Source: Gnetum montanum
Lineage: Eukaryota; Streptophyta; Gnetopsida; Gnetales; Gnetaceae
DNA length: 60,000 bases
Assembly (NCBI GenBank): GCA_015680685.1
Contig: MNCI01004643.1
Coordinates: 226,263-286,262 of the forward strand
Reading direction: 5' to 3'
Translations under genes and position numbers: made by a program
In this document: positions 10,113-22,361 of the stretch, one piece after another
Numbering within the stretch: the first letter of the stretch is position 1
How the letters are laid out: each line of letters begins with the position of its first letter
Notes under the pieces: model-generated
The model's database searches: none
Told to the model about the DNA's origin: nothing
Seen by the model: only the letters and a program-made list of their open reading frames with translations

Positions 10113-10900
10113 TCTTGGAATTGGTAATTTTTGCTGCTAACATTGATGTTGGGATTTCTAATGAGATGATCCCAAATAGCACTCAACATGACCTAGACTT
10201 TATCCCTAGTGATTAAGTATTCCAATAGTATTACTTACTAAGATGGGGTTAGCATTGAGTGCTTTGCATTCAACTATTCCCCTTAGCTTATTTTCAAGTA
10301 GTGTAATGCTCAACTATCACTTAGCGCATGTGACTTTATAGTTATGTTGTGTTGTAGGTATCATAAGAGCTTATGCTTTTTGCATGTTCATTAACTTATG
10401 AACTTCGAAATTCTGAGGAGAATCAAATCTATGTCCTAACATGGTATCAAAGAGAGTCTCTTCTGCATACTTAGAAAAGAAACGAGGATCAAGTGTGAAC
10501 AGGGGAAAAATAAAACTACATAAAAATAACCAAAGTAAGAGAAATTCTAAGCAATAGAAAGAACCTATAAGCTGCTAGGTGAGAATTTTTAAATGCTATA
10601 AAACCTATTGGTCCTCCTAGCATTAAAATTATTTCTACAAAAAATATTCTTCACACTTGTACAATGACACCTCCATGAACTAGGTATCAAAATATTTAGT
10701 GTGTGATCATAAATAACTTCAAATCAATGTGACCCTTGATATATCAATGATCATGAAACAAAGGGGCATGAAAACTCTAATTAAATATGAACTTATCTTA
10801 CCACACATGAACTAGAAATGAGAAGGGAACACTAAAAAAAAGTAAGGTTTTAATGCTAAAAACAAGTGAAAATCATTGAAAAAATGACTAAGTATAAACT
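10113..10900. other. Unassigned sequence
   Basis: No reading frame or repeat that I can name. TGGTATCAAAGAGAG at 10442, preceded by CCTAACA, resembles a decayed tRNA-iMet primer site after an LTR end, but I cannot find a partner LTR. Confidence 0.4.
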
Positions 10901-12640
10901 ACCAAAAAATAAATGATATTATTCTATTCATTACCCCTTTGGGGGAGTTAGAAAAAGTTTTGTTAGAAACCTTAATGTTTTTAGCCCCCATGACTAAGAT
11001 CTTACCTCCAATAGCTACAAGATCAAAGAAGGGAGCGATTTGGACAAACAGTATAAAAGTTATTGGCTCTGAGAATTTACAAAAACTCTCCTCACATTTT
11101 GAAGAAAATGACAAAAATTCATAAGTGTTGTGAAATATTTATAGGATTTTTGTGCTACATCAATGGGGCCTAGTCGACAAGGCTTCTTCTATGCAACTAG
11201 CTACATTGATTGGGCCTAGTAGACATGGCTATTGACCACCATTGGCTTTGTTAAAAGTAATAAAAAACAAGATTTTTTTACATTAAATGAGGATCAAATG
11301 GAAGCCCAAAAATCCATCAACATGATGAAAATATTAGACGAGGGCTTTGAAGTTCAAAGAATTAAGAAATGATTAGAGAATGAGATTTAATGAAGAAAAA
11401 TGCCTTAAGGAGTGCACAGTTGGATGCATGATGGAGCACATGAAAGATTTGATTATAGCAACATCTAAGGGTAAGAAACTTAACTAACCAAACCATGAGA
11501 TATGCAAGTGGGTCCTCCCCATAGTATCACATGCCCTTTTTACCGTTACATAATCTCAACTAAGGAGTTTGTGGATCCCATACTTGATTAATGGTTATGA
11601 AAAGTTAAGGACAAGACTTCGAGAATCTATTTAAGAATTTTAACATATCAAACTAAGACATTGGGCAAAAACATGAATGGTAGTGAGGTAAGTTATGAAA
11701 GAATTAATGGATGGTAGAAGGGGTGGAATGGAGTTCTTGATCTTGGTCACATGAAGTTCCTTGTGGAATTCATGGTTAAATGACCCAATAAATTCCATCC
11801 TTAGTTCAAACCAAAACCAACCATGTTTAGTGACTTTGCATCACCACTCTAAGATTAATCCATCTCTTTGAGACACAAGAATGATCCCACAGATCAAACA
11901 CTCTTTCTTTTAGAGAAGAAAAGAGAAACAAAAAGTGGGAAAGGGCTTTAGTTGGAGCGAACCTTTAGACATGGGTAACATGTCTTTTTAGTCCCATAAC
12001 TAGTGCTTGTAGTCCATTTATTATGATTAAGGGTTGTGCTTTGAATTCTTATCATTTTCTTTTTTATACATATTTTTTATGAATTTTTGGATGGGAACCA
12101 TACCATGCAAAGAGTTATTAAACTTCCTATTATTGATCAACATGAAACGTTAAGAGATTTATGAAAAACACACTTACACTCAAGATGGTAGAAGGTATAG
12201 AGAGCTTTGAACCCATTTGAAGTCACACCCTTTTCAAACCTTTGAATCCTTCCCAAGTCTAGAAGCTACCAAGATCACAAGTTCATTAAGATTTTACTAA
12301 TGAGAAAGGACCTCATATTTCCAAAACAAGAAAAACCATAGAGTTTGTGGATTGGTGGATGATGTGGACTCACTACCTATTCCATGAAAAGGAAACCTTG
12401 TCTTAGTTATCAGTCATCAAAATTCAAAAATAAAACCCATACATTAGCAATAAAAAACATTAAGTATAGAACACCATTAGCAAACAACTATAGCATCACT
12501 GTGTCCTATTGATAATAAGGCACTTTATTAGCAAAAATCATGACAAAATCACACTAAAATAGAATAAAATATATAAGAAATATTAAAATATTCAAGAAAG
12601 ATAAAATGTACTAATGATGTTGTTAAATAAAAATTGGAAA
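10901..12640 (-). other. Non-coding post-pol spacer of element D
   Basis: It carries the polypurine-like AGCCCCCATGACTAAG at 10983-10998, the shared block AGTGGGTCCTCCCCATAG at about 11508, the shared block CATGGGTAACATGTCTTT at about 11968 followed by CCAGTGCTTGTAGTCC-like sequence, and GGGAACCATACCATGCAAAG near 12094. A-rich sequence at 12600-12720 leads into a truncated integrase. Confidence 0.6.
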
Positions 12641-12642
12641 AA

Positions 12643-13544
12643 TTAATAAAGTAAAAATAAAAAGGTGTAAGATAAAAAATGTGAAAAATAATAAGTTATA
12701 AAAATAACAAAGTGTAGAACAAAAACATTTTGTTTTACAAACCATGTAGCAATAGATGATGTACAGTTAATGGAAATTGTTGCTTCTGCTGATTTTGTGC
12801 AATAATCAATGGTGATGATTATGTATACCTTTCCATTTGACTTGGGCATGATGGGATCTATGAAGTTGATGCCTCAGATATCAAAGGATCCTAGTGATTG
12901 AATCCATTGTTAAGATCCCTCCATTTAAGCGATCATCTCACCATCTCATTGACAACATTCATAAGAAAGAATAAATTGGTGGGCATCCCTATAGATGGTT
13001 GGCCAATAATACCCTTCCATTAGGATCTTAATGGCCATCTATCTCCTAGCATAATGGCTCCCAAAAGAACCCTCATGAGCATCCTATAGAACACATAGTT
13101 GATTAGCATCAGGTACACAACAATGAACTAGGCCATCAACACACACCTTGTAAAGGTGTCCATTGATTTTCATGAAGCATTTGGCTTGATGAAGAAACTA
13201 TTGTTCCTTCATGTAGTCCAAATCTTGGGGCATCTCTTGAGTAAGAAGATAAGTGAGGATGCCATCATACCATTTTGGTTCATTAGGCACTTGTTCATTT
13301 ATTGCACCTATAAAGAGGAGTTCATTAGGAAATTGGTTAGAGAGCAGGCTCTCCACCTCTTTGTTATCCCATTGTAATCGAGATAACTAATTAGTGACCA
13401 CATTCTTAGACCCTTTTTAATCTACCATTGTAAGATTGAACTCCTACAAGATCACCAACCATCAAATGATATGGGGGCTCACCATTGGCTTGTTTATTAG
13501 GAAATGAATGGCACTATGGTAAGTATGCATAAACACTTTATATT
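12643..13544 (-). pseudogene. pol: Element D pol: end of RNase H and N-terminal half of integrase
   Basis: The integrase core start is recognisable (PIMPKSNGKVYIIITIDYCTK at about 12850-12785), preceded by zinc-finger remnants. The usual first catalytic Asp in GIDF reads Asn (GINF). Sequence beyond VKQNVF is lost: the C-terminal half of integrase has been deleted and the A-rich spacer follows. The right edge is the insertion point of element C, within the RNase H region. Confidence 0.6.
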
Positions 13545-14364
13545 TGATGAGCGGTGAGGTATCCCTACACTCAACCATACAAATATGAGTGTCCACGCAT
13601 GATCTGGTTGAATTCCAAGGACTAAGTGCTTATGTGCCTTTGTGGAACAAGAATGGGTTGAGTAATTATTGTCTTCCCAAGCTTACTTGTATGTCACGAT
13701 TGTATGGTTAAGTAAACTTGAGGCATATGATTTTTATAGCTTTTATGTTTCTATGTCCTACTGCTAATAAGAGAGGATAGAGATAACTAAGTAACTAATT
13801 TAATTTAACTACTCATTAACTAGGTTCTAACTAATCCTAACACCAATATCCATTCTTACTTGCCATACACATCCTGAACCAGTGCAACACTACTAGGATT
13901 ACCAAACACTAATTGTTACTAGGTTACCAAGTGTTGCATGCTCGAAGTGATCGTACTATGTGTGCTTACTTAGGAGAGTTGTAGGGTGAGAGAGACTCAT
14001 TAATTAACTAAGGAAAGCATTAAATAATAGTAATTAAAATTAATTAATCTATTCTAAATGCTACAAGGTTTATCACAAAGTTCATCTTTATTGTTGTACA
14101 CAAGGTGTGCTCAAGTACACAATGCTCAAATAAAGATCCGTTCACTTTATGACTCCTACTGTAGGCACACAGAAATAATTCTAACTTTGGAAAAGAAAAA
14201 AGGCAAGAGTTTGGGTAAGGGACTAAGACTAACTATGCAAACCAGGTGCACTTTCCTCTTATTTATAGGCAACGAGGCAAGCTGCAATATCGCATACATG
14301 ATATCGCATGGAAGGCCATGATATTGTGTACACGATATCGTAGACATGATATCACGGCTCATCA
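13545..14364 (-). repeat. 3' LTR of element C (820 bp)
   Basis: It runs from TGATGAGCGGTGAGG to CACGGCTCATCA on the plus strand. The minus-strand TATA box is at 14258-14267 (plus CTTATTTATA). U3, between the TATA box and 14364, consists of repeated GATATCG-type words. Confidence 0.88.
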
Positions 14365-14373
14365 TACCCCCAC
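14365..14373 (-). promoter_or_regulatory. Polypurine tract of element C
   Basis: TACCCCCAC (minus GTGGGGGTA) abuts the LTR start and is followed by AATTGAATGAAAACTCATCC as in A and E. Confidence 0.8.
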
Positions 14374-14565
14374 AATTGAATGAAAACTCATCCTCAAGTT
14401 CCTTACAAAATATTGGAAACGTATGGGATTATTGATTGAATGAAAATTGATGGTGAAATGGGATGATAGACTCAAAGTGCCTAGTGAACGGATCGATAAA
14501 CATATTACAACATTGATGTTCACACCCTTTGTGGTGAACACTGTACATAGATGACATCCAGACCT

Positions 14566-14754
14566 TCACTTGATAGCTTGAAGAGAAGGAGAAAGAGAAG
14601 AAAAATGAGGCATGTTGTTGCCAATGTCGAGATTGCACCTTCCGTTGTTTATCCATAGCCATGCGACCAAACTTGTTCCTTTCATAAATACTCCAGCTCT
14701 AGTCCATCCTAAGTGCTTCCTCCAAGCCTAGTCCATTGTTTTTATGTTTTCCAT
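14566..14754 (-). other. Short 3' frame of element C after an acceptor-like site
   Basis: The ATG at 14754 directly follows TTGTGTGTGCAG. The frame is 63 codons with one internal TAG (position 9). Element E has the same layout at 52395, and nucleotides around CATTGGCAACAACA in C and CATTGGCAGCAAAA in E (minus strand) are conserved. A second overlapping frame (CADG...HWQQ) is equally conserved, so which frame, if any, is translated is unclear. It occupies the position of the long frame in A and B but is not similar to it. Confidence 0.3.
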
Positions 14755-16331
14755 CTGCACACACAACATAGTCACGAATGAGCAAGGATAAGTAAACAAA
14801 AATGCAGTTGATACCTTACCTCGATATAAAGTGCATTGGCTAGGTTGTGGTTATGGTAGGAACTAGGTTAGAGGTTTATTACTGATAACTATCCAAGGTG
14901 TAGGTAAGTAGTAGAATGGAAAATTTGTGACAGGGCCCCCACGACTAAGAGTCAACCTATGGTAGTAATAAGATGAAAAAATATAAGGAACAAGAAAGAT
15001 GGGAAAAATAACAACAACAATGCTAATAAAGTGGACGTCAAAGATGGGGATGAAACGAGAAATGGTTGATTGCAGAGAATGTTTAAGGAAAAGAATTTAA
15101 CAATTGCACCAAAAAAGGTATGCCAGTGGGTCCTCTCCAAAGTAGACTCATGCCTTTTATGCCCTAACAAACCCACAAACAAAAGAGTCTGTAGGCTCTA
15201 GGAATGTCATTTGGAAGCAAGAGTTAAAAACTTACCCATAAGAATTTACTAAGGAAAAACAATGCATCAACCAAGATATAGACTAATCATAAAACTAGCA
15301 ATGAGGTGGAAAATGGAAAGAAAGATGGAGAGTAGAAAATAGAATGGAATCCCAAGAGCAAGGTTGTGTAAAGTCCCTTGTGTATGCCATGGTTAATGTA
15401 ACTAAGTAGAACTCATTCCAAATCTAGACTCAACCAACCATATTCAATGACCTCGCATTAATACACTTGACTAATTGATCCTCTTGGAGGAACACGAATG
15501 CTTCCACAAAGAGTCACCACCATTCCAAGCAGAGTGAGATGGAGAAGCAGAAAGTGAGAAAGGGCCTTAGTTAGAGGGAATCGTTAGGCATGGGTAACAT
15601 GTCTTTCCAGTGCCATAACCAGTGCTTGTAGCCCATATTACTTTATTATTTGTAAGGAGTGTGCTTTGAATTCCCACTTTTTTTGTTGTTTTTTTTTTGT
15701 GTGAGAACCACACCATGTAAAAACTTATTTTTATTTTTATTTACTCAGCTTTCTGATATTTGATCAATGGTAGAATGGCAGAAAACCCAAGAAAAAGCAT
15801 CCAAGAAACCAAGAAAATGGCTAGCACAAATGCATAAAATCCCCTTGAAGTCACATCCTTTTCAACCATTGAGTCCTTCCTTAGTTTGAAAAATACCAAG
15901 CCACCTAATTTATTAAAAAGTTGATTAGAAAAAAGGGACTGTACAATTCCAAGCGAAGGGAGACCATAGAGCTGAATGGATGAATGAATGACATGGACTC
16001 ATTGTCTATTTTATCAAAAGAACCATATCATAATATCAACATCATAATTCAAAGGTAAAAACCAAATATTAGCAATCAATAGTATATAATTCAATCCACC
16101 ATCATGAGCACTTATTGGATGACGAATGAAAGTAAATCAACCAAATAAAGAAATGGTAAAAATGTAAACGATGGTGTAAAAAAATAAGAAAGATTGAAAA
16201 AATGTGTAAAAAAATATATAAAAAAAATGTAAAAAGGACTGAGGGCCTAGAATGGTTAGCATAGGTGGCCATATCCCCCACAACTATGTTGGAAAGAGGA
16301 GATCCAAAATAATGAGCAAGATTGTCCACCA
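14755..16331 (-). other. Non-coding post-pol spacer of element C
   Basis: It is bracketed by polypurine-like motifs at 14934-14950 (GGCCCCCACGACTAAGA) and 16272-16288 (TATCCCCCACAACTATG). Inside are shared blocks: GTGGGTCCTCTCCAAAG at 15125, CATGGGTAACATGTCTTTCC at 15590 with CCAGTGCTTGTAGCCC, and GAACCACACCATGTAAA near 15707. An A-rich run lies at 16140-16240. Confidence 0.65.
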
Positions 16332-16381
16332 ACAGAGGTAGTATGAGTATTGGTTGTTCTAAGCTCATGGAAAGGTTTGGT

Positions 16382-17545
16382 CTATTGGATGTTAACCAAA
16401 AATTTCTTATCTGGGCTCTCAAGTTTGTAAATCATCATGGCCCCTAAAGGAAAAGTTTCATGAATGACATAAGGTCCTTTCCATAGCGTTTGAAATTTGG
16501 TGCGTTGTGGCACATGTGTGGGATTCCAGTAGAGAACCTTATTTCCCAGTTGATAGTTAACTTTCCTAATTTTTGGGTTATGAGGTTGTTTATTGAAGGC
16601 CTTGTGTAATTCATTAGATGACAAGGCAGCTAATCAGTTCTCATCTAGCAAGTCAAGAGTCATCAACCATTGTTTTTGTGTTAGATCAAGGTTGAGGTTG
16701 AGGTCACATGTTGTGCATAGTGTACGAAGCTCAGTTTGAATAGGAAGCATTGGTAATTTACCATACACTAACTCATAAGGAGAGTAGCCTATAGGGAGTT
16801 TCCATGTGGAGTGGTATCCCCAAAGAGCATCGTTTAGTGTAGTGCTCCAGTCTCGTCTATATTTGCTAATGGTTCTTGTCAATATCTTTGTAATCTCCCT
16901 GTTTGTGACCTCAGCTTGACCATTTACTTGGGGGTGGTATGGTGTAGTTAATTTGTGCTTGACCCTTAAGCGTTGCATTAATTTCTAAAAATTTGCACCT
17001 GTGAAGTGTGTATCATTATATGAAATAAGTGCACGTGACACATCAAACCTGTTTACAACTTGTTGTTGAACAAATCATGTAGTGGTAGATGATGTACAAT
17101 CTTTAACAGTAGCTACTTCTGCCTATTTTGTAAGGCAGTCAACAACAACTATGATATAAGCTTTTCCATTGGACTTTGGTATAATGGACCCCATAAAATT
17201 AATTCCATAAATGTTGAAGGGTTCTAGAGGTTGAATCTATTATTGTGGACCCTCCATTCTAGCAGTCATCCCCCCATCATGTTGACAATGCTTACAAGAT
17301 TGGACAAATTGATGGGTGTCTTGAAACAATGTAGGCCAATAATATCCTGCAAGCAAGATCTTGATGGTTGTTCATCTCCCAGTGTAATGACCCCCACAAG
17401 GATCCTCATGAGCATCTTGGAGCACTCGGAGTTGATCTATATCGAGAACACACCATTGAACCAAGCCATTAGGACATACTTTGTAAAGTTGTCTATTGAT
17501 CTTCATAAAGTACTTGGCTTTGTGAAGAAACTATTGTTTCTTCTT
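16382..17545 (-). pseudogene. pol: Integrase of element C
   Basis: It would join the cDNA ends to target DNA. From the N-terminus: an H-x-x-x-x-x-x-x-H and C-x-x-C zinc-finger remnant (AHEDPCGGHYTG, CKHCQHD; about 17430-17260), a core with GINFMG, VVVDCLTK, YNDTHFTG and GQAEVTNREITKIL, and a C-terminal part with KVLYWNP, WKGPYVI and FPLGAMMI up to 16382. The second Asp and the Glu are visible. The first catalytic Asp (GIDF in relatives) is Asn here. Stops occur near 17230 and 17070. VTNREITKIL and the GPYVI tail are typical of Athila/Tat integrases. Confidence 0.8.
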
Positions 17546-19181
17546 AAGGTCTAACTCTTATGGTGTTTGTTGGTAAGGAGATAGGTAAGAATGCTACTGT
17601 ACCAATTTGTCTCTATGGGTAATTAATTATTCACTACACCAACAAAGAGGGATTCATTAGGAAAATGGTCAGAAATTGGATACTCATCCTTTTTATTGTC
17701 CCATTGCAACCAAGATAAATGATCAGGAACTATGTTCTCAGTGCCTTTACGATCAATAATTGTTAAATCAAACTTTTGTAAGAGTACAAGCCATCATATG
17801 ATACAAGGGTTTACCATTGGCTTATTCATGAGAAGCCGAATTACACTATGATCCATATGTACAAATACCTTATAACCCCATACATAATGCCTAAACTTTT
17901 CTAGTGCAAACACTACAGCCATTAATTATTTTTCTATGGTAGTGTCGTTAAGTTGTGTACTAGCACTACTTCTACTTGCATAGTGGATGTAATAAGGGCA
18001 TTTCTATTAATCTAACTATGTAAGTACAACTCCTAAGGCATAGTTGGATGAATTAGTTATGATATGGAATGATTTGGACCAGTTAGGAGCCTGTAGAATG
18101 GGTGTTTCTACTAGCTTCTGCTTCAAAGTTTGGAAAGCTAGTTCGCATTCCCTGGTCCATTCAAAAGGTACGTCCTTTTTTGTTAGTTCCACCAATGGTT
18201 TGGCAACCTTTGAAAAGTTCTCTATGAATCTCCTATAGTAGCCAGTGTGTCCAAGGAATGACTAGATATCCTTTTACAATTTTTAGTTGATAAGTAATTT
18301 CTTGGATAACTTTGATTTTCTCAGGGTCTACCTCTATCCCTATTTATAAAATTTTATGTCCTAGTACTATGCCTTCTTGGACCATCAAATGGCTTTTCTA
18401 CTAGTTGAGCCTTAAATTGGTTTCTACACATCTTTTTAGCACTTGCTCTAATTGGTCCAAGGCTTGATCAAAGTTTGCTTTATAGGTGGAGAAGTCGTCC
18501 ATGAAGACATCCACACCATTTCCTATTTGTTACTAGAATATGCTTAAAACTAATTGTTGAAATGTTGCAGGGGCATTGCATAAGCCAAACGACATCTGTT
18601 TGTATGCAAATGTTCCCCAAGGACTGGTGAATGTAGTATTGGCTTGGTATTCTGGGGCTATCTGTATTTTGTTGTACCCACTGTACCCATCTAGAAAACT
18701 ATAGTAGCGATGCCATGTGATGGTGTCTAAGACTTGGTCGATGAATAGAAGCCTAAAATCTATGCACACCCTCCATTTGCCTCCCTTTCTGGGCACTATA
18801 ACTAAGGGGATATTCTCTACCAGCAATGGGGTATATGAACCTAGCTTTTAGAAGTTGTTCAATTTCTTTCTCAACTACTTACTTCAGCTTTGGATTCAAT
18901 CACTTCTACGGTTATCTTCAAGGCTTCATGGAGGGGTCAGTGTAAATTCTATGTTGGCATATCCTAGGATCTATTCTAGTTAATTTACGATATGACCAAG
19001 TGAAGGCTATCAACCATTTATTTGTCTTCTTTAGCAATCTATCTTTTTGTTTAGGATTAAGCTTTACGTTAATAATTACTAGTTTTCCATTTTTAAGAAA
19101 CATGTATTCGATACCGATGGGCAATGATTTTAGTTCAAGGGGCTCCTGCTTAAACTTATTAGGGATTTCCAACTTCCCCAA
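17546..19181 (-). pseudogene. pol: Reverse transcriptase and RNase H of element C
   Basis: It would copy the element RNA into DNA. At 19181-18918 lies the protease-RT linker (LELKSLPIGIEYMFLKNGKL, KKTNKWLIAFTWSY, ICQHRIYTD). The RT fingers and palm follow: VPRKGGKWRVCIDFR, then FLDGYSGYNKIQIAPE, FAYKQMSFGLCNAPATF and the catalytic VFMDDFSTY at 18491-18508, then HLMVQEGIVLGH. About 15 residues between CIDFR and FIDQVLD appear deleted. RNase H (17546-18240) is present but full of stops. Confidence 0.82.
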
Positions 19182-19387
19182 GTGATATTTTCAAGGTTAA
19201 GGCTTGGAAGTTGGTAGTGGACTTGCTCTAATGTGTCTATGCTATTGATGTAAGTGCAAGTCAAACCCTCAATTGGTTCCATGCATATAGTTGAGCTACT
19301 CTCTTGATTAGCAATCAGCCACTGGGTGCCTTCCTATCTTGTGGTTGCTGCATACAAGCAACTTTGTATATTAGTCACTTGTGCACA

Positions 19388-20068
19388 CTAATTGCATGTA
19401 GGCAATGTTAAATGTTGTACAAACCATGACTTTTGCATGCAATTACACCTTGTGTCACTGTATGCAATGCATGGAACTTTTTTCTTTTCAATCTTTCTAA
19501 ATGTATTTTCCTTTGATATTTCTAGGGAAAGATAATGGTTTCCTAGGTGCATGTAAATTGTGCTTAGCCATGCTCTTCCCATTATAATTGGGAAGTCCCC
19601 CTTACTATTATTCACTTGAATCATTAGGAAGTCAGCTAGGTACAACCACCCATAAACATTGATGACAATGTCTTCCACTAGTCCTAATGGGACAATGATG
19701 GACTAGTCAGCCAACTCTAAATGAATGTTACTCTTTTTTAGTGGAGGCAGGTTCCATGCCTTATATATTTTTTGAGAAATTAAATTGACACTAGAACCTA
19801 AATCCAAAAGAGCTTTACACGGCTCATTTTCAGTGATTTGTAGATATATCAGAGGACTCCTAGGATCAGAGAATTTCCTAAAAAGATGGCTAGCTTTTAT
19901 CCAATCAGCGATGGCATGAGTTAACATGACCATATGCATTGAGCATAGTTTTTGGTCTGAAGGGAGCTTCGAAGCTTCAAGTGATAGTGAGGCGGTTGAA
20001 GAATCGGTCGCTTGTGGTTGCAAGGGCTTAGTTCGACTGTTGGTTCTAAAGAAAGATCTTTTCTTCAT
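19388..20068 (-). pseudogene. pol: Aspartic protease of element C
   Basis: It would cleave the gag-pol precursor. The active-site region reads ALLDLGSSVNLIS; a DLG rather than DTG or DSG core is usual in Athila-type proteases. It is followed by KSNIHLELAD, GLVEDIVINVYGW and FPIIMGRAWLST. Only one stop (TAG, probably from CAG) at about 19704 separates the two open halves, so this is the best kept part of C. The start of the region, KKRSFFRTN, also occurs in D and E. Confidence 0.8.
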
Positions 20069-22223
20069 GCGGTTGTCAAAACCAACAGTAGGTTGAGAGT
20101 TAACAACCCTTGTGGCATTACGTTGCTACGACTGGGTAGGGATTTCACCCTCCATAGCTGGAGCAGGTGGTAGTGAAGTTAAGGGTGGAAGAGGTGCAGC
20201 CAAATAAGAAGGATGGCATGTTTGTGGAACATCGTCCCCAGGAGAAGGAGTTCTATAATACTTGTGAGCTTGGTAGTGAGGTTGAGGGGTAATGTGACCA
20301 GTAGAGTCACGTGGAGAGATTGGCTTCTGCACATAATATCCATATAGGTCAGGTTGTCGGTAAGGATACTATTGCCTTTGTGGTGGCGTCACCTATGATT
20401 ATGGGTATTGCCATTTTTGGTATTACTTGATTGGTTGTGGTGGAGTTCCACTTGGATAATACGTTAAGAGTTGGTGGAACTGTCTTAAGTTACCTTGAGG
20501 ATAAAGTAAATTTTGAGGTGTTTGCCTTTTGTTTAATTGTGGGTTTAGTGCATACACCCTAGACTCCTATAGATGTGAGATTATAGGGCAACATCCCTTA
20601 GGATGGTCATATTGGCATATCTTGCATCCACTATCATTGTCTGTATCTAAATCCACAACCTCCTCAATGATGGGAACTTTTCCCTTACCCTTGTTACATG
20701 CATATTCAACTTCTCTTTTTTTTCTTTTTTCGTGATCACTACCTTGCTCTCTAGACTCATCTACTATTTTAAGAGTAGTTTGAAATCTATCATCTAGGGA
20801 GTTTCACATTTTTTCTACCTTTACTGATACTTTCGATGCTAATTTTTGGATAAGAAAAGTTTTCCTATTCACCATCTCTTCGAATGGTGACTCTTTTTCA
20901 TCCTCACAAAATTTCACTCCCCTTTTTTGGAGGGAAGGATCCCTGTTATATTCCTCCACACTCTCTCTTTTCCTTAGATCACCTTCTTCTTTAGCAACTT
21001 GCTCCAATAATCTTTGAAGTTGATGGGTTCTAAGCTCAAATAACCTTCCTTAGGCATATGTCCCAAGGGTTCTTCGTTTTTTATGCCTAAGCCCATCTAT
21101 AAGATGGTGTAGTTGATCCCTCTGTGAATAACCATGTCCAGGACAACGATGTAACAATGCATAATAGTGGCCCATGGTAGCATCCAAGGGTTCATGACCT
21201 CCTTGTTTCATCCCATGACTTGAAGGAGGATACAACTATCTCACATAATCTCTTGATCCTACTATCTTTCTAGTGCCTTATTGGGATTCTAACAGCCTCA
21301 GTTATGTCTAACATACTTTGAGTAGTGAGTAGGGGTTCATTGTGATTGTCCCATCTGTGGCGTCTATGATTCCTATGTTGTTTCCTACTCTCCCTTCTTT
21401 CACGATGTGTTTTTCTAAAGTGCCCTCATCCCCTTTCTTGGCTATTTTGTCTATGACTCCCGTTTCACCTATCCTTATCCTCATGGTCTTTTTCCTTGTG
21501 ACTGCGTCTAGATCCTAAAGGAGAGGGTGAAAGAGATGATGAAGGTGAAGAAGAAAGAGGACTGTCACCATGTTGATGCCTGCTTCCTTCTCTTCGGTGA
21601 TCGCGACCATGATCATGGTTACAATTGGAATGTCCATCCTTGTCGTGTGTTTGTATTCCTTTTTTAGACCCTTTGTTTCTGTCGGTACCAAAATCTGGGT
21701 TATGGATAGTTGAGTAAAGATTCTACTACACAACCCCTTGACCAAAGTCAATAGGAGGAACATCATTGTATGGGCGATTACATGAGGTAGGTTCACCACC
21801 CTCATTTTCACTTAGGACATGTGGGACATTCTACGACAACCTTCCCTTCATGGATTCATGATGTTTCTCTTGTTGTAAGTCCCTTTAATGTTGTGCCTCC
21901 GCGGGTCGATACTCTCTCAAGTCATGATCATGCACAACGTACTCTGCCTGTAAGTGCTGCATACCAATTCGTGTGAGATCACGAAGAAGCGTGCTTGGGA
22001 CTAAGAGATCGAGAGGCAACACTATGTTACCTTCTAAATCTTGCCAATGCAGTTGTTCATCCTAGTGGAGGATAAAGGTAATGTTTGCTACATACTCATC
22101 AGGATGAACATATACCATGTGAAACTGTTGAGGGACTAGAGGATTATCATGTATACTACGCCTCCAATTGTTCCCTGTATCAGACCTAGGTGGTGAAACA
22201 CTTTCATATGAAGAAGGAGACAT
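20069..22223 (-). pseudogene. gag: gag of element C, internally deleted
   Basis: The ATG at 22223 starts MSPSSYESVSPP. The N-terminal block includes VYVHPDEYVANITFILH and EGNIVLPLD, followed by a Ser/His/Arg-rich tract (about 21800-21400). Near 21230-21290 about 300 bases of the core present in E (56045-56360) are missing, so the N-terminal half of the capsid core is lost. The core resumes with GHGYSQRDQLHHLIDGLR. A zinc knuckle CKICQYDHPKGCC lies near 20580-20625, followed by a Pro/Gln-rich C-terminus. Confidence 0.75.
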
Positions 22224-22342
22224 AATAGTCTATTCAGTGTGCAATGTATTATATATTATTATTTTTCTTTAACCAACCCTAAGGGTTCGTTCCAATGATG
22301 TGAAAGATTTCCTAAGTTCTAATTAGCACACAAACAACAAAG

Positions 22343-22360
22343 TCCCTGGCAACGACGCCA
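22343..22360 (-). promoter_or_regulatory. Primer binding site of element C (tRNA-Asp)
   Basis: TCCCTGGCAACGACGCCA differs at two positions from the tRNA-Asp 3' end. One base separates it from the LTR. Confidence 0.85.
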
Positions 22361-22361
22361 A

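Noticed and set aside
10115-10132. Primer site after the plus-oriented LTR fragment ending at 10112
   Set aside because: TGGAATTGGTAATTTTTG shares too few positions with the tRNA-Asp form to call.
10442-10456. tRNA-iMet-like primer site TGGTATCAAAGAGAG after CCTAACA
   Set aside because: It could mark the 5' end of F or of a Copia element, but no matching LTR pair or gag follows; chance cannot be excluded.
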